The position numbers and the translations under genes were made by a program. A stretch of DNA of 64,000 bases, from positions 14,285,001 through 14,349,000 of the forward strand of contig NW_026262690.1 in assembly GCF_021869535.1 (NCBI RefSeq), read 5' to 3'. Below are positions 1 to 11,019 of the stretch, one piece after another. The notes under the pieces are model-generated. The model was not told where the DNA came from. It made no database searches and was given only the letters and a program-made list of their open reading frames with translations. This DNA is from Mytilus californianus (lineage: Eukaryota; Mollusca; Bivalvia; Mytilida; Mytilidae). Positions within the stretch are counted from its first letter, which is position 1. The number at the start of each line of letters is the position of its first letter.

Positions 1-60
1 AAAAAATCAATGAAACATTGTTCAATTATACAAACAAGATTTGTACATTAATGTGAATTG

Positions 61-650
61 TTACCAATAAAGACTTACTATAAACAGGGGGAGAGATTGT
101 CAGGTATTATTCCCTCATGTAACTCATGGCTTTGTTACCAATAAAGACTTACTATAAACAGGGGGAGAGATTGTCAGGTATTGTTCCGTCATGTAACTCA
201 TGGCTTTGTTACCAATAAAGACTTACTATAAACAGGGGAGAGATTGTCAGGTATTGTTCCGTCATGTAACTCATGGCTTTGTTACCAATAAAGACTTACT
301 ATAAACAGGGGAGAGATTGTCAGGTATTGTTCCGTCATGTAACTCATGGCTTTGTTATCAGTAAAGACTTACTATAAACAGGGGGAGAGATTGTCAGGTA
401 TTGTTCCGTCATGTTACTCATGGCTTTGTTACCAGTAAAGACTTACTATAAACAGGGGGGACATTGTCAGGTATTGTTCCGTCATGTAACTCATGGCTTT
501 GTTACCAGTAAAGACTTACTATAAACAGGGGGAGAGATTGTCAGGTATTGTTCCGTCATGTAACTCATGGCTTTGTTACCAGTAAAGACTTACTATAAAC
601 AGGGGGAGAGATTGTCAGGTATTGTTCCGTCATGTAACTCATGGCTTTGC
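61..650. repeat. 74-bp minisatellite, about 8 copies
   Basis: Near-perfect direct repeats of a 74-bp unit beginning TTACCAATAAAGACTTACTA and containing a G-rich AAACAGGGGGAGAG core. Copies start at 61, 135 and so on to about 650. Variation is mainly G-run length and A/G at AATAAAG/AGTAAAG. No coding potential; it lies downstream of gene B. Confidence 0.95.
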
Positions 651-729
651 ATTACACAAAGGCAAATAACATAAAAAGATAGCTTCTCATAGCTATTTTA
701 TGCACATTCCCGTTCTCTATTCCTGAATT

Positions 730-1000
730 GGGACATTATCAAATGAGACTTATCACCGGATTTGTACTTTCCACGTTCTACAAGACGAATGCCAGAAGTA
801 GAGCATGATCCGTTTTCCGTAGCACGGGAGATCACCTACAATTGTGGTGGGGTTCGTGTTGTTCAGTCTTTAATTTGTTGAAATGTTTGTCTTTTATTCG
901 TTTAACGTTGTTTTGTCATGACATTGTTTTTTTCTGTGTGACTTCCGTGTTTTAAATGTCCCCATGTTATCTTCCACCTCAATTCGACGAAGAAAGCCTG
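730..1000 (+). repeat. Dispersed repeat D2 (RT-element 3' tail type)
   Basis: Contains GACTTATCACCGGATTTGTA and the GGTGGGGTTCGTGTTGTTCA stretch that recur near 18550, 30590, 36385, 47565 and 48355. Elsewhere it follows the end of decayed reverse transcriptase reading frames, so it is probably the 3' tail of that element. Confidence 0.6.
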
Positions 1001-1434
1001 ATTGGACAAGTAGCAACAGTAGTTTTGGACTGAAAATTTTTTCGATATGACTAAGCAACAATGTGTGTTATTCCGAATAAGCCATCTATTCTAAATAAGT
1101 TTGTGTCCTTTTGTTATAAAAGTTCTGATGATAATAAAAATAGATGTGATAAATCTTCAGTACTTATAAATGTAATGTTGATCATATAAAAATACTTATT
1201 TTGATGTTTGAAAAACTCTGTGACTTTATCGAAATAAAGTTTGGTTCAAAACGATATCTGTCTATTTTTAGTTTCTATTTTTTTTTAATGGGTTCAATTT
1301 TAAGGAAAAATATATTCTAACAAAGGGTAATTATTCAACATAAGGTGCCTACTTTTATAACCTCTACAGCTGCATAATAACTTTCTCAATCTGCAAAATA
1401 TATTTTACAAAAGAATTTTACCTTGGTAATTCAT

Positions 1435-1973
1435 TCAATATTCGGTGCCTGTATTTGCTAACTCCGCTGCTGCTTCGGCGCCATTATTTGCGAATTCTGC
1501 TGCTGCATTAGAACTTCCATGATCAGCTACTACTGGACCGTCTCCAAAATCTGCATCATCATATACCACTTTACTTTTGATTGCATATTCATGTTGTTTG
1601 TTTACTGCTTCCTTTTCGCCCAAGTGCCGTTTATGTTGGTATTCACGTTCACTGGTATGCCGTTTGTGTTGTTTCTCTGCATTATTAAGATGTTGTTTTA
1701 CGTGTTTAGTCAACCTTTCGATGTGTTTATTTGCTGCCTCTTTGATTCGCTGGAGATGGTTTCCGGATGCCTTGTTTATATCATAGATGTGTTTGTCCGC
1801 TTCTTCCTGTACCCGTCCTACGTGACTATTTGCTACATTCTCAATGTTTTCGACATGGTTATCTGCAGCCTGGGCAATATTTTTGGTATGTTCGTAAGCA
1901 ATCTGCTTGTGCTGTTGAACATGTTGTTCAAGATTATTGTCTAGGTCATCAAAGAATGGATTATTGTGGTGAA
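1435..1973 (-). CDS. Gene B exon 6 (hendecad coil and acidic Ala-rich tail)
   Basis: 539-nt terminal exon after a TTGTTTCAG acceptor. It begins HHNNPFFDDLDNN, then has 11-residue units such as AADNHVENIEN, EADKHIYDINK and AANKHIERLTK, a QHKRH/EREYQHKRHLGEK segment very like mfp-4, and an Ala/Glu/Asn tail ending GTEY, TGA. The Asp-rich consensus of mfp-4 has decayed but His in each unit is kept. Confidence 0.9.
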
Positions 1974-4900
1974 CTGAAACAAAACAAGATACTAATATTA
2001 AGATTTTATTCAAAATTTCATGAAATAGTGATTAAAACCAAAATAGGGAATATTTCTTTATCAGAATTTATAAAAACGCCATGAAGAAAATATTTATTTT
2101 CAATCCAAAACGTAAAACCTTTTACATTTTGAAATGTCCTGGAACGAGTAGCCTAATCAAAGAAAATTTGACTAGAATGTGCTTCATTTTGTTATTTCAC
2201 TTATGCACTTAATATCTTTTTTCATACAATTGTCTAAATACAACGATCCAACAAATAACACGGTTGTTTCATATACTTTGCATTGCACAATACATTTATT
2301 TTTTGAAACAAGGGTTAGATTTTTGACAGATAAGCTAAGCATTGCAAATATTAATTTTGACAAGTTGTGTTACAACATATGTGCATGTTATATCTCTTCC
2401 GTGGTGCTTAAGGCCACAATATCTGAAAGTCAAATTCCAATAAAAAACGTTGATAAGCTGATAATACCATACAGTACAGAAAGTTAAGCCATTCCCTGGA
2501 GAGGAATCAGTGCTTTGCCTTATAAGAAATTTTTTTTCTTTATTTGAAATGATTTTCAAAATTTTAGTACAGTGAATTACATTTAAAACAATATTTTTAA
2601 TGTCAGTAACTGGGTTGGTGATATCCTCGGACATATAACCTTCAAATCGACTTTTTTTCTTATGTTTATATTTATAGCATAATTGTTATTCTTTCATTAT
2701 GTTATTAGGTCTATCGATTATCGTGAAACACCACGAAGTCCTCAATAACAGTAATAAAATCAATATGAAAAATCAATATATTAATAAATCTAAAGTCAGT
2801 ATTTTTTTTTTTTTTTTTTTTATTTTTTTTTTTTGGCACTTGTGGGTTCCCCTGATTCTGGTGACGGATTATCTTGAAACACCGCAAAGTCGCCAATAAC
2901 AGTAATAAAATTAATATGAAAAATCAATATATTGATAAATCAAAGTCAGAATGTTTTGCATTTGCGGGTTCCCCTGTTTCTGGTGACGGAGACTGTCGTG
3001 CAATTAATCATAAGATATTCCTCAATTTGTAATTCTGATTACCAAAAAGATAAAAGATAGAAGGACAAATATTTTAATTTTTCCTGTTTATGGAAGTACA
3101 ACTTAACAATCAGGCAGACTTTTGTATTGTTTCGTATCAGGTAAAGGATACAAAGAGATAAATAACAAACCGAATTGGAAACTTCAAGATAAAGTAAAGA
3201 TTAAGTTCAAAACAAACAAAAAACGTTTACTAAAGGTAGCGTTTTATTGTCATTTTCAATGTCTTAAAATTGAAATTCCTACCAACGGACCAACATTAGA
3301 TTCCGTTATTTTATGCTGGCGATTCATTGTTTTGCAATTTGATAAAGAAAATTTTTAAGTTTAGCCCTCAGTATTTCTAGTCAAATGTTTTGATATGGAA
3401 ACGTTATACCTTAACATATGGCCGCCTATTATGTCCATGCAACCAGTCTCGCACTTTTCGGAGTTCTATTGTTCACCTTGATGTGAATCATATTCTTAAT
3501 GGATTCATGAGATCTTCTGTATATCTGATAAAGATTTGAATACGGAAACTTCCAACTTTTTTAATTACGGCGTTTGTTGTGAATGACGTAAATTACCTGA
3601 ATAATGTATCCCCGATGTGTGTTCTTATAGTTCACCGTTTTGGAGTATGCGTTCGTTAACTTCCGGATTGAGGGATATCAAACAGCCTTCATTGTTTTTG
3701 TCATTATATGAATAAAAGTAATCGTTTGTATTACATTTTTACAAGCAGCAAATAATAAACTCATACCAGAACAAATACTTAGCAATGGTTAATGTTTAAA
3801 TACATGCAGATAATTGGTCCTGTTACTTAAAATGTATTTCTTCCGAATTGTCTATAATTTTTTGAATTGAAAGAAAAACAACCAAAAGATGATAGTCCTT
3901 TAGCTTTATACCTTGAATACTTGTATATAGATGACGACTTCCTAACTGCTCAAAACACTCATTGCTGTCACCGTAAGACTGATTGCACTCCTCCCAAAGG
4001 CTCAAAAATCTACGTCGACCACAACTTAGGCGATATCCTAGAGTAGAAATCGTACATTGGAATTGAATTACTCTAATTATTTCATTAACAAATACTTTTA
4101 TGTTTATTTAATTCTTTGACATTCTTAATAAAAGACATCGTACGAGGTAATGAATTCATCAGATTGTGTTTATAAGTTACATCTCACAAGAAAAGCAGCC
4201 TTGTAAATTGTGATTAAATTCAAAACATTCAAGATTCATTTTTTTCTTTTCGTTCTCTGATTTTAATTTTGGACAATAAACACAAATTCGTAAGCACTGT
4301 TTTAGTGCTATTTTTGATTATACAATGTAGTCTAAGACTAAAAAATTTCTGGAACCAAATACAGGGCTAAAATCTCATGAATAGTGAAGAATAGGTATAA
4401 CCGAAACTAATAAGATGCCGTAAACATAAAGAGTTGTTTTTCATACTTGATAAATTATCTATGTTTGATTATTCACTTACTGTTTCCTCCAAAGTAAATG
4501 ATCCCATGGCTAACTCTTAGATTGTAGAATGCGTGACCATGACCATGACTGTGACTATGGCTGTGTCCATGAACGTGTCCGTGAACATGGACATGAGTGT
4601 GTCTATTTCTGTGAACATGCCTATGTACAATGCGATGTCTGTGAACATGCCTATGTACTATGCGATGTCTGTGAACATGCCTATGTACAACACGGTGTCT
4701 ATGTATATGATTGTGTATACGTCGGTGATGGTGTACATGCCTATGTACAAGGCGATGTCTGTGAACATGCCTATGTACAACACGGTGCCTATGTATATGA
4801 TTATGTATACGTCGGTGATGGTGTACATGCTTATGTACAAGGCGATGTCTGTGAACATGCCTATGTACAACACGGTGTCTATGTACATGTTTGTGTGTAC

Positions 4901-7900
4901 GTCGGTGATGGTGTACATGTCCATGTCCGTATCTGTGTACATGTCCATGTCTATGTCGATGACTGATGAGAAGTTTGTGTATGTGTGTGTGTCTATGACC
5001 ATGAACACGCCTATGTCCATATTTGTAGCCATGTCGATGTCTATTATGATGACTGACGACGTGTTTATGTATGCGTGTGTGTCTGTGAACATGAACACGC
5101 CTGTGTCCAAATTTGTACCCATGTATATGTCCATGTCGATGACTGAACAGAAGTTTGTGTATGCGTGTGTGTTTATGACCATGAACACGCCTATGTCCAT
5201 ATTTGTAGCCATGTCGATGTGTATGATGATGACTGAAGACGTGTTTATGTATGCGTGAATGTCTGTGAACATGAACACGCCTGTGTCCATATTTGTACCC
5301 ATGTCGATGTCCATGTCGATGACTGACGACATGTTTATGTATGCGTGTGTGTCTGTGAACATGAACACTCCTGTGTCCATATCCGTATCTGTGTCTATGT
5401 CCAAGACGCTTATGACCGTGTCTGTATCTGTGTCCGTGTACTCCTACCTTTCGCCTCCTCACTCCATAATGTCTTTTTCCATACCTTCGGACATGTTTTC
5501 CTCCATAACGCTTTCTTCCGTACTTTCGAACATGTCGCCTTCCATAACGTTTAACTCCATATTTTCTTACATGGGACTTTTTTGCATATCTTCTAACGTG
5601 TGTACGACCTAACAAAATTTCACAAGTTCTTAAACGTCTTATAACATAGAAGAGTTAATAAAAAAAAAAAAACAGAAAGCTAATTCAAAATTGTAAAAAC
5701 AGTTAAAATCAGTATCTTACAATCATTTATCTGTCATACATTAAATGCTTATTTAAATTTCCTAAAAAAAGTAACAAATATATGTCAAGCCCTTTACCGC
5801 TTCGCATTCTTGTGCATGTAAATCCAATGAGCATTGATTATGATACGTGCATAACAGTGACAAAGCTAAGTTTAAAAATATTTACTAACAATCGTTTTAC
5901 ATATATCTTACGATAATTTCTGTGATGGGAAACACGTCTCTTATAACTGTGCCGATGGGAAACTCTTTTGTGATAGTTCCTATGACGGGAAACTCTTCCA
6001 TGATAACTCCTGTGACGGGAAACACTTTTATGATAACTCCTATGCCGGGAAACACTTCTATGTCCTATTAACATACAGATCGATAATATTTCATTTCATT
6101 TATAAATATGAAAATTAGAATTCGCGGTATAATTACCACTAAGACTACATCCATCAGAGACAAATAAGCGTTGAGTAAAGATAAAACAGTAACCGATTTG
6201 ACAAAATGTGAAACAATACTTACAGTGAGACCATAGGCATGATATTAGCAAAACCAATCAAGGAAAACTAAAAAAAACTGAAGACAACCAATGGCAACCA
6301 CTGAATTACAGGCTCCTGACTTGGGACAGGCACATAAAGCGTGACAGGGATAAACATATTTGTGAACACCCAATAAGATGGGACAGTGGTATAACAGAAA
6401 AACGTTAGAACAAATATAAACAAAAATTGCAAAGGTCTTGACTAATAAGCTAAGAACGAAGCACACAACTATTGATGAAAAAGACAAAATACATGAAGTA
6501 TAGATCTAAGAGTACATACTTTTGCTTGAAGCTGGTTAAAACCAAATAACACATAATAAAAACTTTTATGCACTATTTTATATGTTGGGGTTAAAGATTT
6601 TCCCTCCATGTTGAAGGCTTTGCTGTGACTATGAGATTGAGAGCCTAAATGCCAGCACTGCTTTTAGTTTTTACATGTGCGCGTAGTGATTTTGTGTCAT
6701 GAATTGATACACCATATTCTTTCTTATCCAGATCACCGATGATCACCGATGATGTCGTCTGTTTCATTATCGTCTTGTTGTTGTTATATATAACAAAAGA
6801 AAATGTGGTATGATTGCCAATGAGACAATTGTCCAACATAGTCCAAAATGACATGGATTTAAGCAACAATAGGTCACAATACGGCATTCAACAATGATCA
6901 AAATCTATATCTTATAGTCAACACAAAAAGGCCCTGATATGATAAAATGTGAAATAATTCAATCAAAAAATTAAACGCCTGATTTATAACAAAACGATAA
7001 ACGAAAACCAACTATGACCGACAGCAACCAACGACAACCACTGAATTACATAGTCACATATTGAATGTAACCGGATAAAACATGTTTGCAAGTGCTCAGT
7101 CCTCCCTTAACATGTAATAACATAACATAAGAACAAACTGTAAATATAATCTAAATATGCATAGATCATCAGATTGGCATGAAGCAACAACAAAAAACAA
7201 CTAACATAAAGAGAAACGACACGAAGTATCATTCTAAGAGTACTCGCAATTACCGACAGCTAATTCAAAGCTTATAACAATTAATAGATAAATCCTTTTC
7301 TCCCAGACTTAATAGATATAAGACGATGTGGTATGAGTGCCAATGAGACAACTCTCCATCCAAGTCAAAATTTATAAAAGTAAACCATTATAGGTCAAAG
7401 TACGGTCTTCAACACGGAGCCTTGGCTCACACCGAACAGCAAGCTATAAAGGGCCCCCAAAAATTACTAGTGTAAAACCATTCAAACGGGAAAACCAACG
7501 GTCTAATCTATATAAAAAACGAGAAACAAGAAACACTTATGAACCACATCAACAAACGACAACTGATGAACATCAGATTCCTGACTTAAGACAGGTGCAA
7601 ACAATTGCAGGGGGTTTAAACGTTTTAATGGTACCAAACCTTCACCCTTCTCTGAAACAATAGTGTAAGTATGAATCAGTATACATATAACGGATTTAAT
7701 GTAAATGCGTCATAAACAGTCTGTGAAAAACATGCTCTTGTGCAATTCCAAAATATGAAACATAACATAGACAGGATCTAGGTTCATAAATTTTCAAAAA
7801 TGTATAGAAAAAAGTAAAATAACAAAACTATCGAACTCCAAGGAAAATTCAAAACGGAAAGTCCTTTATCAAATCAAAAGCTCAAAGACATCAAACGAAT

Positions 7901-9841
7901 GGAAAACAACTGTCATATTCCTGACTTGGTGTATCCTTATGTAGAAAATGGTAAATTAAACCTAGTTTTATAGCTATCTAAATCTCTCACTTGTATGATT
8001 TTCGTATAAAATCCCATTAAATTGACAACAATGTGTGAGCAAAACAAACAGACATAATAGGTAAAAATGTCAAAAGTTGAGGTACAGCAGTCAACATTGT
8101 GTTATAATCTTAATCACTATAAAAAAAAATAACCATTTCAACAAAGAAAAACATAATGGCATATATACACTCTATAGACACAAAAATGACCACTACAAAA
8201 CAATGGTGGGATGTATAAATACCTAACCACGCAAAAAAGTATATTACCAAAAATGGAATAAACAGTAAAGGTTAAAAATATACATTGACAAATAAAAAGA
8301 ACACTATAACACACAATTAAGATGATAAACAACGTCAATACCTAGAATCTATACTTCAAGACCATCATGTATTATTTGTGAAGTTGATACGGAATATTTA
8401 TCAACAAGGTCTTGGTATCTTCCGATGACATTTTTTAGAAAAAGGAAGAGACATTCTTTGACAAAACCCTGGTTCATCAACTTTCTGCCCAGACACTGGT
8501 GACGTTTTATAAAGTCTAAGTAGCAGCTGCAAGCTCTTGAATACCGAATGAGTAGGGAAATGTGTATCCCATATGCAGGTGAAGTTGGAATATTGCTTCT
8601 AAGGTGGGGAAAATTTATAATTTATATATCTACTTAGACATGTTTTAATTTATCAAAAACAAAATCAATGTACACAGATCTACTACGGTGATGAATTGTA
8701 AACATTTAACGATAAGTTTAATTTATTCAAATGATCAATGAGTTATCACGGATTGTATCTAAATTACGAGCTTTATAAACAACATTTATGTAAAAAGTAG
8801 GATGTAATATCCCGTTTTAATAAGAATACTACGGGTACAACCAAACTTCAAAAACAAATTTTCGTATCTATGAAAAGATTACCTTTTTATCGTTTTTTTT
8901 TTTTTTTTTGTTTGTTTTGTTGTTGGTTTATTTACATCGTATTGACCATCATGAAGCTTAATAAGTACACTTTTGTTTTATTCTCTTAGTTTGTTGGGTT
9001 TCTAACTCATATACATTTACCCAAAAAGATGTTTGTTCAAAATTCATAAACATTTGTTAACAATACTGACTGTATGAATTAAAGTGGATAGCTTATTGCG
9101 ATAATAATAGGGTTTTTAATGCCTTTTAATACTCGTCATGCGATATATCGACACAAATAATCGTTTAATTTTATTTGTTTGTGGCTGCTTATGAGTGTTG
9201 GCGGATTGTAAAACATCAGTATTTATAAACAAATAGATTTGCATATATTTTTTTTTTCTAAATCAGAGTACAAATCGGATCTTAATTCATTGTTTTTCTG
9301 ATAGCATTTAATTATCAAATTTGATTTATACGCAAACAAGGAAAACTAATGCACGACTAATAAGTATAAATGGTCGATACATACTGCCTCCTCCTCCGTG
9401 TCTTCTACCATAAGATTCTGCTACGACCACTAAAAAAAATAATACTTTATAAACTGATGGCGTTCAAAGTGCTTTTCTGGGTAAACCTTCATCGGGAACG
9501 CTCAAAGCCGAATATTTTGCAAGCCAAGCATGTCTTAGAACTGAAACAGGTGAAGAACTATATGACCAAAAAGGACCTAAAATTAATAAATTCCCTTGTA
9601 ATCAATTACAAATTGTACACTAAACGCGTACCTTATCCTGTTGTCTTATTAATTGATGCGATATTCAACACTCATATCTTAAGCCCCATATTTATTAAGA
9701 AAGTAAATCTGCAAACCGTAGTTAATGTTTATCTAAAACAATGTCAGTAGGACAGTACACACTGATTACATATTATATACGGAATTATAGTATACCTAGT
9801 ACTGCAAGGATGAGCAGGATGGTAAACAATCCACGCTTCAT
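1435..9841 (-). CDS. Gene B: mfp-4-like His/Tyr/Arg-rich secreted protein, 6 exons, 678 aa
   Basis: Join of exons 9841-9796, 9429-9385, 6064-5912, 5608-4481, 4037-3912 and 1973-1435. All introns are GT-AG and phase 1, and 2037 nt give 678 aa plus TGA. Product: a signal peptide nearly identical to mfp-4; five VSRHRSYHK-like units (about residues 31-82); a Tyr/Arg/Lys/Gly-rich block with RYG and KYG motifs (82-134); about five 30-residue units containing GYKYGHRRVHVHRHTRIHKH (about 157-314); HVHRHRVVHR decapeptides (about 324-424); a Gly/Ser/His-rich run; an LRVSHGIIYFGGN motif; the YRL...C...CF module with three cysteines; and a hendecad coil with an Ala-rich acidic tail. It is clearly paralogous to mfp-4. 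Abundant Tyr beside basic residues makes it a candidate DOPA-bearing, metal-binding byssal protein, but that role is inferred. I do not recognise it as a named foot protein. Confidence 0.87.
1974..3911 (-). other. Gene B intron 5
   Basis: Non-coding, AT-rich. The only structure I see is a tandem duplication of about 151 bp at 2709-3000. Short open frames here have no splice or family support. Confidence 0.7.
2709..3000. repeat. Tandem duplication, period about 151 bp, with poly(T)
   Basis: Two adjacent copies share GAAACACC, CAATAACAGTAATAAAAT, ATATGAAAAATCAATATAT and a GGGTTCCCCTG...GGTGACGGA end. The first copy carries a long T tract at about 2803-2835. Confidence 0.8.
3912..4037 (-). CDS. 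Gene B exon 5 (YRL/CF module with extra Cys)
   Basis: 126-nt phase 1-1 exon encoding YRLSCGRRRF, SLWEECNQSYGDSNECF and EQLGSRHLYTSIQ. It has three cysteines where mfp-4 has two; the extra one follows YRLS and is also present in gene C. No other Cys occurs in the mature protein, so one thiol is unpaired within the chain. Confidence 0.88.
4481..5608 (-). CDS. Gene B exon 4 (Tyr/Arg block plus His-rich repeats)
   Basis: 1128-nt phase 1-1 exon, acceptor TTTGTTAG, donor GTAAGT. The 5' part is rich in HVRKYG/KRYGGKHVRRYG motifs, the middle has about five 30-residue units around GYKYGHRRVH, and the 3' part has HVHRHRVVHR/HVHHHRRIHN/HIHRHR decapeptides followed by GHVHGHSHSHSHGHGHAF and LRVSHGIIYFGGN. 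The last motif aligns with the end of mfp-4 exon 3. Confidence 0.9.
5912..6064 (-). CDS. Gene B exon 3 (VSRHRSYHK repeats; absent from mfp-4)
   Basis: 153-nt phase 1-1 exon, acceptor GTTAATAG, donor GTAAGA. It encodes five decapeptide-like units of the form VSRHRSYHKS/VSRHRNYHKR. mfp-4 has no counterpart at this place, so it is an added or lost cassette. Tyr and Arg are abundant and Asp/Glu are absent. The splice sites are clean and the frame joins both neighbours. Confidence 0.82.
6800..7690 (+). repeat. Dispersed repeat D1, two adjacent copies
   Basis: Marked by GGTATGATTGCCAATGAGAC and GGTATGAGTGCCAATGAGAC, AACAACCACTGAATTAC and CCTGACTTRRGACAGG motifs. The same family occurs in either orientation near 6230, 12920-13280, 16440-16780, 17365-17900, 39130-39270, 43840-44360, 47190-47520 and 49890-50215. 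No protein-coding frame seen. Confidence 0.75.
7810..8060 (+). repeat. Dispersed repeat D3
   Basis: Marked by CGAACTCCAAGGAAAATTCA and CGGAAAGTCCTTTATCAAAT, then TTTTATAGCTATCTAAATCT. Other copies are near 15395-15960 (including an inverted one), 19175-19330, 19590-19830, 28505-28720 and 37440-37540. Confidence 0.7.
9385..9429 (-). CDS. Gene B exon 2 (mature N-terminus)
   Basis: 45-nt phase 1-1 exon after a T-rich tract ending TTTTAG, before the donor GTATGT. It encodes VVVAESYGRRHGGGG. Same size and frame as mfp-4 exon 2. Confidence 0.86.
9796..9841 (-). CDS. Gene B exon 1 (signal peptide)
   Basis: 46 nt encoding MKRGLFTILLILAVL, ending in phase 1 before the donor GTATAC. It differs from mfp-4 exon 1 by one residue (Leu for Thr), so the start codon is well supported. 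Confidence 0.88.
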
Positions 9842-9944
9842 GCTGAATTTTGTATTCAATGTTCACACAAAGATCTGTGATATGACCAGTTCTGCCGTAT
9901 CTTTTATCTTGGAGCTGGCTCTTTGAAAATATTTTTTTTGCTAG

Positions 9945-9951
9945 TTATATA
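9945..9951 (-). promoter_or_regulatory. TATA box of gene B
   Basis: TATATAA on the minus strand, 104 nt upstream of the ATG, exactly the arrangement seen in mfp-4. Confidence 0.7.
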
Positions 9952-9958
9952 GTAAATA

Positions 9959-10105
9959 GTGTCTCGCAAGATGTTACTTGTCTTTATATGTTATAGTACA
10001 CATTTCGTGTTTCTCTATTCAAAATTGTATTGTTCTCATTGAAAACTTTCTGTGTTTGACTTGTACTATTTGAAGATTATAGTTTTGATCTTCGTGTAAT
10101 CCATT
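9959..10105 (-). promoter_or_regulatory. Conserved proximal promoter of gene B, shared with mfp-4
   Basis: Plus-strand blocks GTGTCTCGCAAGATGTTAC (9959-9977), ATGTTATAGTACACATTT (9988-10005) and ATCTTCGTGTAATCCATT (10088-10105) match the mfp-4 upstream region in order and spacing. The first block begins 8 nt past the TATA box in both genes. Confidence 0.65.
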
Positions 10106-10699
10106 GCCAACATGATATTTGATCACAGAGTTTAAAACAGTGTTAAGAGAAACATTGTTCAAAGACGGAGAACCTTAACCTCTGAATTTAGTAACTGTAA
10201 AGAAAACACTTGACCATTGTGAACCTCTTGATGCACACTGCACATTGCAGGTTTTACATAAAGCCGGTACATTGATAAAATGCAGTTATGTTTATTGTTT
10301 ATTATAGCTATAAAAACTGAAATGACTTTGCATAGAAAAATCTGTCTTAAAATAAACCAGCTGCCGGTCATACTTGTGCCATTTGACTTCAGTACTTACA
10401 ACTATGCTTGGGTTAAAAGTTATTATATTTAGAAAGCATGTTCCTTATCTTATTTATTTATTTATATGGGTCACTTTCACATATTTCGGTTCTTATATAT
10501 CGTTGGCTTTTATAAAGTGTTGTTTTCATATTTTACAAAACCTTTACTATACCACATAAAACTTTCAAGTCACTCGAAACAGTAAGGTTGTTTTACCCCT
10601 ACTCATAGCTAAGCAAGATTTGGTACAACTTTCAGAAATTATTAGTGTTCAATAATATCATCTATGTAATTAATCAGTTTGGTATTTTAACTCATGATA

Positions 10700-10880
10700 T
10701 TTCCGTGCCACTGATGATTCATGTAGGCGAAAGGTGTACTTAAAAACAAATCTTGTAAAATGTATTTTCGATGAGTGTTTACCACCATTTGGGTGATGCC
10801 ACTGCTGGTAGACGTTTCGATCGCGAGGGTATAACTGCCCTAGTAGTCAGTACTGTGCTGACATTAGATATAATTGATAA
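10700..10880 (+). repeat. Dispersed repeat D4 fragment
   Basis: Shares the GATGCCACTGCTGGTAGACG and TAGTAGTCAGTACTGTGCTG segments with copies at 26249-26330, 29545-30120 and 32990-33150. Elsewhere the family begins GTCACTGATGAGTCTTATGT. Confidence 0.65.
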
Positions 10881-11019
10881 GACCTGTATCTGTCCGAGCC
10901 ATTTTTTGTGATATTCCTACAGCAGGAATAATCAAATCCAAAAACATTTCAAAGCCAAGGAAGTTTCACACCTGAAAACGTTAGGAGCTAATTGACCAAA
11001 CAGGTCCTAAAAAATATTA

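Larger units (their letters stand above)
6065..9384 (-). other. Gene B intron 2 with dispersed repeats
   Basis: 3.3 kb intron. At about 6230-7690 it holds three copies or part-copies of dispersed repeat D1 on the plus strand, and at about 7810-8060 a copy of repeat D3. A poly(T) run is at 8889-8908. The rest, including 8060-9384, is AT-rich with nothing recognised. Confidence 0.65.

Noticed and set aside
4529-5258. Long plus-strand open frames (Met/Ser/Val-rich) opposite gene B exon 4
   Set aside because: They are antisense shadows of the His-rich repeats: CAT codons read backwards as ATG. Composition is implausible and no splice or start context supports them.
9370-9750. 126-codon plus-strand frame across gene B exon 2 and intron 1
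   Set aside because: Overlaps antisense to a conserved exon. Its middle part belongs to a dispersed repeat also seen near 10930, 16800 and 36770.
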